A stretch of DNA of 64,000 nucleotides from Skermanella pratensis (lineage in GTDB: Bacteria > Pseudomonadota > Alphaproteobacteria > Azospirillales > Azospirillaceae): the NCBI RefSeq assembly GCF_008843145.1, contig NZ_CP030265.1:83501-147500 (forward strand). The letters are read 5' to 3'. Every line of letters starts with the position of its first letter. The stretch's first letter is position 1. Both the position numbers and the translations under genes were made by a program. Positions 17,274 to 25,343 of the stretch are shown here, piece by piece. The notes below the pieces were generated by a model, which saw only the letters and a program-made list of their open reading frames with translations, had not been told where the DNA came from and ran no database searches.

Positions 17274-18488
17274 CTACACGTCAAGCGACGGACTAGCCAA
17301 ATTCAGGATGTGCTGCGCCCACGCTTCCAATGCGTCGCGTTTGGACGCGCTGTGATCCGCCCGCGCATACCGGGAGGTGACGCCAGCAATGGCGCGTTCG
17401 CTATGGTTCAGCACGCGCGCGATCGTCTCGCCGCTGACGCCCAGCTCGCCCATACCTGTCGCGGCCGTGCGCCGAAGATCATGCAGCGTCCACCCGGTAA
17501 CGCCCGTAATTCGGTCAATGGCGCCCTTCGGCTTCTGGAGGTTTGTGTAGCAGCAGCCGCTGCCCCTGGCGGAAAACACGTAATCAACACCAGGAAAGCG
17601 CGGCACCTCGCCCAGCACCTCCCGTGCGACAGTTGAGAGCGGGATCGGGTGCGCGACACCGTTCTTGGACCGATCGGCTGGAAGCGTCCAGACCTCCTTC
17701 TGGAAGTCGATTTCCGACCACCGCATCTCTCTGACCTCGTCACGTCGGGCAGCGGTCAAGATCAGCAGCTTGAACAACGGACCTGCAGGATAGCCAAGCC
17801 CATCGATGGCGTTCCAGACGGCGCGGAACTCATTATTGGTGAGGACCCGGTCCCGGGCCTTTTCTTTGGTCTGGCGGCGCAGCCCGGCCGCCGGATTGAT
17901 CTCGATGATTTCCCGCCCGACCGCCCAGACCAGCAAGGCGTGGGTCGCGGCCTGGACGCGGTTGGCCTGGACAGGCTTACCGGCGTCGATGATCCCGTCG
18001 ATCAGGTCGCGTATGTCGCGCCGCGTCACCGTGGTGATGTCACGGTCACCCAATGTCGGCACCAGATACAGCCGGAACAGCCGCTCAACCTCTTCAGGCC
18101 GGCGAGTATTCCGCTGCGCGTGCCGCTCGACATATTCAGCCGCAACCGAGGCAACGGTGTCCGGTGGCCGTACCTGAGCCGCTGTGGAGTCTCTGAGCTT
18201 TGCGGCGGCCTTCTCGGCCACCGGATCAATGCCGCGCTCGACCTTTTGCAGCGCATCACCAGCCGCTTGGCGCGCTTCAGCCAGAGGCAACATGGGAAAA
18301 GTACCCAACGTCATCCGCCTTTTCGGTCCTCCGCCGGACATGCGATACATAAGGACCCAAGACCGCGTACCCTTGTCGGTGATGCGGATGCCGAATCCGG
18401 GAAGCGATGAGTCCCACCACTCATCCCGGCCGGCCGCAGGAGGCTTGAGTGTCTCGACCGTCCGCGCGGTCAGTTTGATGGTTGGCAT
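17274..18488 (-). CDS. Tyrosine recombinase (P4-type integrase)
   Basis: 404 residues from the ATG at 18488 (MPTIKLTARTVETLKPP), the usual start of the DUF4102 arm-binding domain of this class; an open extension to 18572 is probably untranslated. The N-terminal domain (DEWWDSSLPGFGIRITDKG, RMTLGTFPMLPLAEAR) is followed by a SAM-like core-binding domain. The catalytic domain shows Arg in LTAARRDEVREMRWSEID, HDLRRTAATGMGELG, NHSE and the terminal Tyr in SRYARADH. It would integrate the element into a chromosomal att site. Its 5' end faces the native chromosome at 18.5-18.7 kb, so that edge is the likely att side. No tRNA gene was seen there. Confidence 0.92.
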   Translation of the reverse strand: MPTIKLTARTVETLKPPAAGRDEWWDSSLPGFGIRITDKGTRSWVLMYRMSGGGPKRRMTLGTFPMLPLAEARQAAGDALQKVERGIDPVAEKAAAKLRDSTAAQVRPPDTVASVAAEYVERHAQRNTRRPEEVERLFRLYLVPTLGDRDITTVTRRDIRDLIDGIIDAGKPVQANRVQAATHALLVWAVGREIIEINPAAGLRRQTKEKARDRVLTNNEFRAVWNAIDGLGYPAGPLFKLLILTAARRDEVREMRWSEIDFQKEVWTLPADRSKNGVAHPIPLSTVAREVLGEVPRFPGVDYVFSARGSGCCYTNLQKPKGAIDRITGVTGWTLHDLRRTAATGMGELGVSGETIARVLNHSERAIAGVTSRYARADHSASKRDALEAWAQHILNLASPSLDV

Positions 18489-18687
18489 GACGTGAAACCT
18501 GACCTTCGGGTACCAATCGGGTACCAAAAACTGAGTTGCTCGGGCGTTATCCCCGGTACCCCAATGTAACACGGAAGTGGTGAAATCAATATTAAAACAG
18601 GGTCCTACAGCCTCTGGCTTTACGTCAAGAAACCACTTGGAACTACAGTTCCCAAGCCTCCCAGACGTGAAGCCTCCCTGTTCAACT

Positions 18688-18725
18688 CGCCCGCAAGTCT
18701 TTCGATTTGCGGGCGTTCTTTTTGT
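18688..18725 (+). terminator. Rho-independent terminator
   Basis: CGCCCGCAA (18688-18696) pairs perfectly with TTGCGGGCG (18707-18715) and is followed by TTCTTTTTG. The T-run is on the plus strand, yet no plus-strand gene is intact upstream. It may be the native terminator of a chromosomal gene whose body was displaced when the element integrated. Confidence 0.65.
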
Positions 18726-18749
18726 GGGGAGGGGCGGCGTCCCGCCGCC

Positions 18750-19229
18750 CTACTCGTAGATGCCGATATAGGCCACCAGGTCCTTGCCCGGAACGCGCTT
18801 CACGAAGGAGTTCTTGGGCTCGATTCGGTTGGAGACGGGGTTGAGCCAGCGGTAGCTGACCCAGCCCTGGCCGCTCTCCGTCGCGACCTTCAGGATGTCC
18901 TTGACCATGAAGCGGCCGTCGGCGTCCTTCAGGTTGATCACGTTCTGGCCGACTCCGGCCGGGCGGGGCGGATAGGCCAGCCACGTCCCGGTGAAATCGA
19001 TCACGTTGACATAGATCTCTCCGAAGCGGAATTCGCCGGCTTGGTTGAAGACCTCCCGCGCGGCTTCGATCCCCCGCGAATCGATCAGCGTCGCCGCCTT
19101 CAGCGTCAGCGCCTCCACCTCCTCCCGCGTCGGCTTGGCGGGGTCGGCTCCGGCGGCGCATGTCAGCATCAGGACGATGGCCCCGACCAGGGCTATCCTG
19201 CCGCTCCATCCCCCGATGAACAGGCGCAT
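18750..19229 (-). CDS. Secreted Cache-domain protein
   Basis: 159 residues from ATG 19229. This start is chosen over two tandem upstream ATGs because GGGAGA then lies seven bases away. Signal peptide: RLFIGGWSGRIALVGAIVLMLT with cleavage near AGADP. The mature part is a single Cache (sCache_2-like) ligand-binding module: EEVEALTLKAATLIDSRGIEAAREVFN, FRFGEIYVNVIDFTGTWLAYP, MVKDILKVATESGQGWVSYRW and LVAYIGIYE. Such stand-alone periplasmic Cache proteins are common in alphaproteobacteria; they bind small ligands and may present them to sensors. First chromosomal gene right of the integrated element. Confidence 0.75.
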   Translation of the reverse strand: MRLFIGGWSGRIALVGAIVLMLTCAAGADPAKPTREEVEALTLKAATLIDSRGIEAAREVFNQAGEFRFGEIYVNVIDFTGTWLAYPPRPAGVGQNVINLKDADGRFMVKDILKVATESGQGWVSYRWLNPVSNRIEPKNSFVKRVPGKDLVAYIGIYE

Positions 19230-19235
19230 CATCAT

Positions 19236-19558
19236 TCTCCCGGTCGGAATAGCTGCAAAACGCGAGCACAGCTATTAATACAAACGATATGGTTGTCAAT
19301 GGAGATGAATGCCCGGTCGCGGGGGTAAGAATAGACAGAACATTTGGTATAGTTTGCAAAAGGTATCGCCGGCGCGCGGGACTGTCGCACCACTTCGGCG
19401 GTGCAGCATGTTCTTTTTCATGGACAGTCATCGGCGGCGGGAGGACGATCGATCGTACCGATACGGTAGCGGGTCGACGACGTCCACGGCCGTCGTTTCA
19501 AGACAGGCCGAACCCGCGGACGCCCCCGATCCGTCAGAACGGTACTGGGAGGTTCCGA
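19236..19558. other. Divergent intergenic region
   Basis: 323 bp between the divergent Cache and EF-G-like genes. It should hold both promoters. The frame of the EF-G-like protein is open back to 19289, but the upstream residues are Arg-rich and non-native. A strong GGGAGG precedes ATG 19559. Confidence 0.5.
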
Positions 19559-21604
19559 ATGCCAAGCACCAGAATTGCGGGGCCACGTTGCGCCGCCCTC
19601 GTCGGCCCCTATCTCAGCGGCAAGACCACCTTGATGGAAAGCCTGCTGTTCGCGGCGGGCGCCGTCACCCGGAAAGGCTCCGTCAAGGACGGCAACACGG
19701 TCGGCGACAGCGCGCCGGAAGCGCGCGCCCGCAAGATGAGCGTCGAGGTCGGCCTGGCCAGCGCCGACTACCTCGGCGAGCGCTGGACGTTCCTCGACTG
19801 TCCCGGCTCGGTCGAGCTGTCCGCCGAGGGCCAGGCCGCGCTGATGGTCGCCGACGTCGCGGTCGTCGTGTGCGAGCCGACGGCGGACAAGGCGCCGATG
19901 CTGGCACCCCTGTTCAAGTACCTCGACGACAACGGCATCCCGCACATGCTGTTCGTCAACAAGGTGGATGCCATGGGCACTCAGGACGTTCGGGTGCGCG
20001 ACCTGATGCAGGCTCTCCAGACCGCGTCGGCCCGCCCCCTGGTGCTTCGCCAAGTGCCGATCCGCGAGGGCGACACCGTCACCGGCTGCGTCGACCTGGT
20101 CAGCGAGCGGGCCTACCACTACAACCCCCACGCCCCGTCCAACCTGGTCCAGGTGCCCGACACGGTGCGCGAGCGCGAGCAGGCGGCCCGGCAGGAATTG
20201 CTGGAGGCGCTGGCCGATTTCGACGACAGCCTGCTTGAGCAGCTTCTGGAGGACGTGGCGCCGGACAAGGAGGAGGTTTATCGGCAGCTCGCCAAGGACC
20301 TCGCGTCCGACCTGATCGTCCCGGTCTTCATCGGATCGGCGGAGAACGACAACGGCGTCCGGCGCCTGCTGAAGGCCTTGCGCCACGAGACGCCCGAGGC
20401 CGCGGCGACGGCGGCCCGGCTGGAGATCCCCGGGGCCGCGGGCGTGGTGGCGCAGGTCTTCAAGACCTACCATGCGCCGCACGCCGGCAAGCTCAGCTTC
20501 TCGCGGGTCTGGAAGGGCGAGGTCACCGACGGCTTGACTCTGGGCGGCGACCGGGTCAGCGGCATCTACCGCATGCACGGGCACGAGCAGCACAAGCAGC
20601 AGGCGGCAGGAGCCGGCGAGGTCGTGGCGTTCGGGCGGATGGACCATGTGGTGACCGGCGACCTGCTCGACGACCAGGGCGGCCGGACCAGGGCGCCGCT
20701 GTGGCCGGCGCCGCCTTCGCCGGTCTACTCCGCCGCGATCTCGGCCGAGCAGCGCAACGACGAGGTCAAGCTGAGCGCCGCATTGGCCAAGCTGACCGAG
20801 GAGGATCCGTCCCTGTCGGTCAACCAGAACGCCGATACCGGCGAGATCGTGCTGTGGGGGCAGGGCGACATCCATCTCCAGCTCGCGATGGACCGCCTGC
20901 GCACCAAGTACAACCTGCCGGTCCGGTCGCGGGCGCCGCAGGTGGCCTACCGGGAGACGATCCGAAAGGGAACGGCCCAGCATGCCCGCTTCAAGCGGCA
21001 GACCGGCGGCCACGGCCAGTTCGCCGACGTGCATGTGGAGGTCAGGCCGCTGCCGCGCGGCAGCGGGTTCGTGTATGACGACAAGGTGGTCGGCGGCGTG
21101 GTGCCGCGCCAGTTCATCCCGGCGGTGGAGGCCGGCGTGCGGGAATACCTGGCGCAAGGGCCCCTGGGCTTCCCGGTGGTCGACGTCGCGGTGACCCTGA
21201 CCGGCGGCCAGTTCCACGCCGTGGACAGCAGCGAGCAGGCCTTCAAGACGGTCGGCCGCATGGCCATGGCCGAGGCGATGCCGAAATGCGACCCCGTGCT
21301 GCTGGAGCCGATCCTGCAGGTGACCATCGCGGCTCCTACGGAGTTCACGGCCAAGGTGCAGCGGCTGATCACCGGCCGCCGGGGCCAGATCCTGGGCTTC
21401 GACGGGCGCGCCGGCTGGGACGGCTGGGACGAGGTCAAGGCCCTGATGCCGGAAGCGGAACTTCGCGACCTGATCGTCGAGCTTCGCTCGCTGACCCTGG
21501 GCCTCGGCATCTTCACCACCAGCTTCGACCATCTGGCGGAGCTGACCGGCCGGCTGGCCGACCGGGCGGTCGAGATGCGGCAGGCGCTGGTCGCGGCGCA
21601 GTGA
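19559..21604 (+). CDS. Elongation factor G-like GTPase
   Basis: A 681-residue paralogue of EF-G with the full domain order: G domain, beta-barrel domain II (VAQVFKTYHAPHAGKLSFSR), domain III (EEDPSLSVNQNADTGEI), domain IV (HGQFADVHVEVRPLPRGSGF) and domain V (EPILQVTIAAP, RRGQILGFD). P-loop GPYLSGKT is at residues 16-23 and NKVD is present. The G3 motif reads DCPGS (80-84) where EF-G has DTPGH, so the catalytic His is Ser. The switch-I RGITI segment is also changed (RKMSVEV). This matches the EF-G-like subfamily found beside canonical FusA in many proteobacteria. A role in ribosome recycling or stress is possible but unproven. Start is fixed by GGGAGG seven bases upstream. Confidence 0.85.
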   Translation: MPSTRIAGPRCAALVGPYLSGKTTLMESLLFAAGAVTRKGSVKDGNTVGDSAPEARARKMSVEVGLASADYLGERWTFLDCPGSVELSAEGQAALMVADVAVVVCEPTADKAPMLAPLFKYLDDNGIPHMLFVNKVDAMGTQDVRVRDLMQALQTASARPLVLRQVPIREGDTVTGCVDLVSERAYHYNPHAPSNLVQVPDTVREREQAARQELLEALADFDDSLLEQLLEDVAPDKEEVYRQLAKDLASDLIVPVFIGSAENDNGVRRLLKALRHETPEAAATAARLEIPGAAGVVAQVFKTYHAPHAGKLSFSRVWKGEVTDGLTLGGDRVSGIYRMHGHEQHKQQAAGAGEVVAFGRMDHVVTGDLLDDQGGRTRAPLWPAPPSPVYSAAISAEQRNDEVKLSAALAKLTEEDPSLSVNQNADTGEIVLWGQGDIHLQLAMDRLRTKYNLPVRSRAPQVAYRETIRKGTAQHARFKRQTGGHGQFADVHVEVRPLPRGSGFVYDDKVVGGVVPRQFIPAVEAGVREYLAQGPLGFPVVDVAVTLTGGQFHAVDSSEQAFKTVGRMAMAEAMPKCDPVLLEPILQVTIAAPTEFTAKVQRLITGRRGQILGFDGRAGWDGWDEVKALMPEAELRDLIVELRSLTLGLGIFTTSFDHLAELTGRLADRAVEMRQALVAAQ

Positions 21605-21850
21605 CGGAACGGCGGGTCCGGCTCCCGGCAGGGGGCTGGCCCGCCCGGCCCGCCTGCGGCGATCCGCGACCGCGTCAAATGTGCCGGGTCACGGCACCTT
21701 TTCCCCGATTTCTCGTTGAAACAGGGAATCCCGCCTGCCCCGAGCCCAATGCGGCGGCTGTGCCGCGTCAGGGTTGACTTGGCCGCGGTGCGGCCAAGTT
21801 TGGATTGGCAGGGTGGACAAGTGAATCCACGATGTTTCAAGGAGAGAACC

Positions 21851-22357
21851 ATGGCGTTCGAAAGTTCGACCGAGCAGTCCCATGAGCCGATGGCCGTCCA
21901 TACCGGTATCGCCGAAGACCAGCGGAAGGCCCTGTCCGACGGCTTGGCGAAGGTGCTGGCCGATACTTACACGCTGCTGGGCAAGACACATGGCTTTCAC
22001 TGGAACGTAACGGGTGCCCAGTTCCATAGCCTGCACGAGATGTTCGAGACGCAGTATACGGACCTGACCACCGCGGTCGATGAAATCGCGGAGCGCATCC
22101 GCGCCCTGGGCTATTTCGCGCCGGGCAGCCTCAGCCAGTTCCTGAAGCTGAGCACGATCGAGGACGAGCACGGCGTACCCGACGCGCGCGGCATGCTGGA
22201 GCAGCTGGTGCGTGACAACGAGACCGTCACCCAGGCCTGCCGCGCCGTCGTCCAGATCTGCGACGAGGCCAACGACACCGTCACCGAAGACCTGATGAAC
22301 CATCGCATGGACGCCCACGAGAAGGCGGCCTGGATGCTTCGCTCCTCCATGAGCTGA
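21851..22357 (+). CDS. dps: Dps family DNA-protecting ferritin-like protein (paralogue 1)
   Basis: 168 residues; GGAGAG precedes the ATG. Dps dodecamers oxidise and store iron and bind DNA in stressed cells. The ferroxidase residues are visible: KTHGFHWNVTG (His), [29 protein letters not shown] (His, Asp/Glu). The four-helix fold ends in MNHRMDAHEKAAWMLRS. It has a short flexible N-terminal tail (about 15 residues) with no Lys cluster. It is one of two Dps genes within 1.1 kb, about 60% alike by eye. Long spacing (about 245 bp) to the EF-G-like gene implies its own promoter. Confidence 0.92.
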   Translation: MAFESSTEQSHEPMAVHTGIAEDQRKALSDGLAKVLADTYTLLGKTHGFHWNVTGAQFHSLHEMFETQYTDLTTAVDEIAERIRALGYFAPGSLSQFLKLSTIEDEHGVPDARGMLEQLVRDNETVTQACRAVVQICDEANDTVTEDLMNHRMDAHEKAAWMLRSSMS

Positions 22358-22441
22358 TTGGGCGAGCTGATCGGGCGAGCCTAACCCCCCACTGCCGCCG
22401 GGGGCATCCAGCCGCCGGCGGCCGAAGGAACAGACGATCCG

Positions 22442-22723
22442 ATGCCGTTCTTCGTTCTGGAACCCGTGCTCCCCCTGGCCCGCAAATGGGAGCATTACCG
22501 CAAGACCCGCCGGCTGATCGTCCGCGCGCCGGACGAGGCGGGAGCGCGCAAGGTCGCCGCCGACCAGGCCGAACTGGCCGGGCGCGAAGGGATGCATCTG
22601 CTGCTGCCCGAGGCCGACGAAGGCGAGGTCCTGGCGAATCCCTGGCTCGACCATGAACTGGCCACCTGCACGCCGATCGATCCGGACGGGCCTGCCGAAG
22701 TGCTGAGCGCGCAAGTCGACTGA
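22442..22723 (+). CDS. Small hypothetical protein between two dps genes
   Basis: A 93-residue soluble protein beginning MPFFVLEPVLPLARKWEHY. The middle has RRLIVRAPDEAGARKVAADQAE, and near the end WLDHELATCTPIDPDGP. The pattern 'vrA-de--AR--A-------W-d---t-C--i' recalls small proteins that pair an Arg/Ala-rich helix with a conserved D-x-x-x-T-x-C turn. I know no function. It lies 84 bp after dps 1 and 190 bp before dps 2, same strand, so co-expression with dps 1 is likely. Confidence 0.65.
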   Translation: MPFFVLEPVLPLARKWEHYRKTRRLIVRAPDEAGARKVAADQAELAGREGMHLLLPEADEGEVLANPWLDHELATCTPIDPDGPAEVLSAQVD

Positions 22724-22913
22724 CGCTTTCGCGATGGGGCGAAACGCGGCAGGCCGGGCCGGAAGGCATCCGGCCTGAATCGTTACGCCATGCGATTCGT
22801 GCAGGTCACAAACTTTGGAACCATTCTAAAAAGACCGTTTGCCGGTTCGTGTCCGGACCCCCACATCTGTGCTACGGATCAGGTTCTGATCCGAGTTTCC
22901 AGGGGGACGAATA

Positions 22914-23384
22914 ATGCAGATCGATATTGGCATCGCCGAAAACGACCGCCGCGAGATTGCCGAGGGCCTGTCCCGGCTGCTGGCCGACACCTACACGCTT
23001 TACCTGAAGACCCACAGCTTCCACTGGAACGTGACCGGGCCGATGTTCAACACGCTGCATCTCATGTTCGAGACGCAGTACAACGAGTTGGCGCTGGCCG
23101 TGGACCTGATCGCCGAGCGCATCCGCGCCCTCGGCTTCCCGGCTCCCGGCAGCTACGCCCAGTACTCGGCCCTGACCTCGATCCAGGAGGCGACCGACGT
23201 GCCCAAGGCGGAGGAGATGATCCGCCAGTTGGTCGCCGGGCAGGAAGCCGTGGTGCGGACCGCGAGGTCGGTCTTCCCCGCCGCCGAGAAGGTCGGCGAC
23301 GAGCCGACGGCCGACCTGCTGACCCAGCGCATGCAACTCCACGAGAAGACCGCCTGGATGCTGCGCAGCATGCTGGAAGGCTGA
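22914..23384 (+). CDS. dps: Dps family DNA-protecting ferritin-like protein (paralogue 2)
   Basis: 156 residues, no N-terminal extension ([18 protein letters not shown]). Ferroxidase motif: [21 protein letters not shown], then [16 protein letters not shown]. It ends [22 protein letters not shown]-type ribosome-binding site precedes it. An AT-rich patch about 100 bp upstream (TTGGAACCATTCTAAAAAG) may contain its promoter. It differs from paralogue 1 mainly by lacking the N-terminal tail that can contact DNA, so the two may divide DNA binding and iron storage; this is inference. Confidence 0.92.
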   Translation: MQIDIGIAENDRREIAEGLSRLLADTYTLYLKTHSFHWNVTGPMFNTLHLMFETQYNELALAVDLIAERIRALGFPAPGSYAQYSALTSIQEATDVPKAEEMIRQLVAGQEAVVRTARSVFPAAEKVGDEPTADLLTQRMQLHEKTAWMLRSMLEG

Positions 23385-23533
23385 GGTCCGCAAGTCCGGG
23401 TGATCGCGGCCCCGGTGATTGCGCCATCACGGCGCGATCACCCGAACTTGATTTGCACGCGCACCGCTCCAAGGTCAAATCTATCGGCGACAGGGTCCCG
23501 CACCCGACCGAAGATTGCCGAGGAAGGAATGCC

Positions 23534-24514
23534 ATGCTGATCCGATCCAGACGGGGATGGGAACTGCCGGAATCGGCGGCGACCCCCGAAGACGTCTTCC
23601 TGAACCGGCGCAGCCTGCTGAAGGCCGCCGTGGCAGCGCCGGCCATCGCGGCGGCCGGCTCCGTCTTCGGCGGACCGGCGTTCGGACAGACGGAAGTGGC
23701 GGCGGACGATCCGACCGCCGGCCTCTACCCGGTGCCGCGCAACGAGCGTTTCGCGCTGGACCGGCCGGTCACCGACCCGGCGGAGTCCACCACCTATACC
23801 AATTTCTACGAGTTCGGATCCCAGAAGAACATCTGGCGGGCGGCGCAGAAGCTCAAGCTGCGGCCCTGGACCGTGACGTTCGACGGCATGGTCGAGCAGG
23901 AGAAGACCGTCGATATCGACGCGCTGCTGAAGCAGATGCCGCTGGAGGAGCGCCTCTACCGCCTCCGCTGCGTCGAGGCCTGGTCCATGGCGGTGCCCTG
24001 GAGCGGCTTTCCCATGAAGGCGCTGGTCGATTTCGCCCGGCCGCTCGGCTCCGCGAAATACGTGGCGATGCGGACTTTCCAGGATCCCGGGATGGCGAGC
24101 GGGCAGCGCCAGTTCTGGTACCCTTGGCCCTATATGGAGGGGCTGACCATGGCCGAGGCGACCAACGAGCTGGCCTTCATGGTGACCGGCATGTACGGCA
24201 AGCCGGTGCCCAAGCAGAATGGCGCGCCGCTGCGACTCGCGGTGCCCTGGAAGTACGGGTTCAAGTCGATCAAGTCGATCGTCAGCTTCACCTTCACCGA
24301 CCAGCGCCCGGTCAGCTTCTGGGAACAGATCCAGGCCGCCGAATACGGATTCTGGGCCAACGTCAACCCCGAGGTGCCCCACCCCCGCTGGAGCCAGGCC
24401 AAGGAGCGGGTGCTGGGCACGGGCGAGATGGTGCCGACCCAGCTCTACAACGGATACGGCGAGTACGTCGCGGATCTCTACAAGGATCTTGAGGGAGAGC
24501 GGCTGTACCTCTGA
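23534..24514 (+). CDS. msrP: Protein-methionine-sulfoxide reductase catalytic subunit MsrP
   Basis: 326 residues with AGGAAGG before the ATG. Twin-arginine signal FLNRRSLLKAAVAAPAIAAAG exports the folded molybdoenzyme. The mature protein is a sulfite-oxidase-fold molybdopterin enzyme that repairs oxidised Met in periplasmic proteins. The Mo-ligand Cys is C146 in LYRLRCVEAWSMAVPW, and NEYEFG-like YTNFYEFGSQK and the KYGFKSIKSIVSF signature are present. The heme partner MsrQ is normally the next gene, but here the next genes are an antisense phosphorelay set, so msrQ must be elsewhere or absent. Location after two dps genes gives an oxidative-stress theme. Confidence 0.93.
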   Translation: MLIRSRRGWELPESAATPEDVFLNRRSLLKAAVAAPAIAAAGSVFGGPAFGQTEVAADDPTAGLYPVPRNERFALDRPVTDPAESTTYTNFYEFGSQKNIWRAAQKLKLRPWTVTFDGMVEQEKTVDIDALLKQMPLEERLYRLRCVEAWSMAVPWSGFPMKALVDFARPLGSAKYVAMRTFQDPGMASGQRQFWYPWPYMEGLTMAEATNELAFMVTGMYGKPVPKQNGAPLRLAVPWKYGFKSIKSIVSFTFTDQRPVSFWEQIQAAEYGFWANVNPEVPHPRWSQAKERVLGTGEMVPTQLYNGYGEYVADLYKDLEGERLYL

Positions 24515-24545
24515 GCGGGGGCTCGGTCAGGATCACGATCCGCCG

Positions 24546-24947
24546 TCACTCCGTCCCGGCCTCGACGCGGACCGCGTCCAGGCAGGCCAGGATGGCGTCG
24601 CTGTCCTCGGCCATCGCCTCGGCGGCTCGGGCGGCCGGTCCGTCCGGCTCCAGTCCGTTGTCGGGAGCGCCCTCGACCAGAAGCTGGGCGCCGCCCTTGA
24701 TCGCGTTCAGGCAGTTGCGGATGGCGTGCCGGTGCGGCCGGCTCAGCAGGTCGGCGGGGGTGCCGGTGCCGGTCAGGTCCTGGAGCGACGCGATCGAGAC
24801 CGTGATGTAGCCCAGCATCTTGACGTCGTCCTCGTCCGTGATCGAGGGCTCGGCCGCCTTCACGCGGGCGCCGTGGCCGGCGATGCTCCCGGTCAGCCGC
24901 TTCAGTTCGCCGTGGGCCGCCTCGATGGTGAGCTGAACATCGCTCAT
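24546..24947 (-). CDS. Stand-alone DHp-like phosphotransfer protein
   Basis: 133 residues. Start ATG overlaps the stop of the upstream receiver gene (ATGA), so translation is coupled. The N-terminal half is a predicted helix pair (ELKRLTGSIAGHGARVKAAE, DDVKMLGYITVSIASLQDL). The C-terminal half has SRPHRHAIRNCLNAIKGGAQLL, which follows the H box of histidine-kinase dimerisation domains (H74 as candidate phospho-acceptor), then a second helix EAMAEDSDAILACLDAVRVE. There is no ATPase domain. Given its place after a hybrid kinase and a single-domain receiver, it could be a ChpT/Spo0B-type phosphotransfer protein or a phosphatase. The role is inferred. Confidence 0.6.
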   Translation of the reverse strand: MSDVQLTIEAAHGELKRLTGSIAGHGARVKAAEPSITDEDDVKMLGYITVSIASLQDLTGTGTPADLLSRPHRHAIRNCLNAIKGGAQLLVEGAPDNGLEPDGPAARAAEAMAEDSDAILACLDAVRVEAGTE

Positions 24948-25330
24948 GACCTGCTCACCGCGGGAAAGCGGGTCAGCAGAGCCTCGATCTTCGCCAACAG
25001 GCGGTCGATGTCGACCGGCTTGGTCTCGAACTCGTCGCAACCGGCCGCCATGGCGCGCTCCCGGTCTTCCGTCATGGCATGGGCGGTCAGGGCCATCACC
25101 GGGATCGCCGAGGTCGCCGGATCGGCCTTGATGGTGCGGGTCGCCTGCCACCCGTCCATCACCGGCAGGCTCATGTCCATCAGGACGAGGTCGGGATGCT
25201 CGCGGATCGTCGTCTCGACTCCGGCAGCGCCGTCGATCGCCACGATCACCCGGAACCCGCGCCGTGTCAGGCGGCGCGACAGCATGTCGCGGTTCAGGTC
25301 GTTGTCCTCGACGATCAGGATACAAGTCAA
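24944..25330 (-). CDS. Single-domain response regulator (DivK/CheY-like)
   Basis: A 128-residue receiver domain only. Motifs: ILIVEDNDLNRDML (acidic pocket), phospho-acceptor D52 in DLVLMDMSLPVMDGW, Thr in VMALTAHAM, Lys in ETKPVDIDRLL. The sequence MDMSLPVMDGWQATR with ALTAHAM and GCDEFETKP is very close to the DivK type used in alphaproteobacterial phosphorelays. It starts 13 bp after the hybrid kinase stop and overlaps the DHp-only gene by four bases, so the three form one operon. Confidence 0.9.
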   Translation of the reverse strand: MTCILIVEDNDLNRDMLSRRLTRRGFRVIVAIDGAAGVETTIREHPDLVLMDMSLPVMDGWQATRTIKADPATSAIPVMALTAHAMTEDRERAMAAGCDEFETKPVDIDRLLAKIEALLTRFPAVSRS

Positions 25331-25343
25331 TCAAGGCCTCCCG

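Noticed and set aside
18490..18690. tRNA or tmRNA gene as integration target
   Set aside because: I looked for a T-arm GTTCRANYC with a matching stem and acceptor end and found none on either strand.
19418..21532. 704-residue open frame on the minus strand
   Set aside because: It is antisense to the EF-G-like gene, which has a clear family match. The minus-strand translation has no motifs and only reflects high GC.
22817..22839. EcfG-type general-stress promoter (GGAAC...CGTT) before dps 2
   Set aside because: GGAAC and CGTT are present but only 14 bases apart, shorter than the usual 16-18.
22790..23533. Extension of the MsrP frame upstream, overlapping dps 2
   Set aside because: The twin-arginine signal and AGGAAGG fix the start at 23534; the upstream residues are out-of-frame dps sequence.
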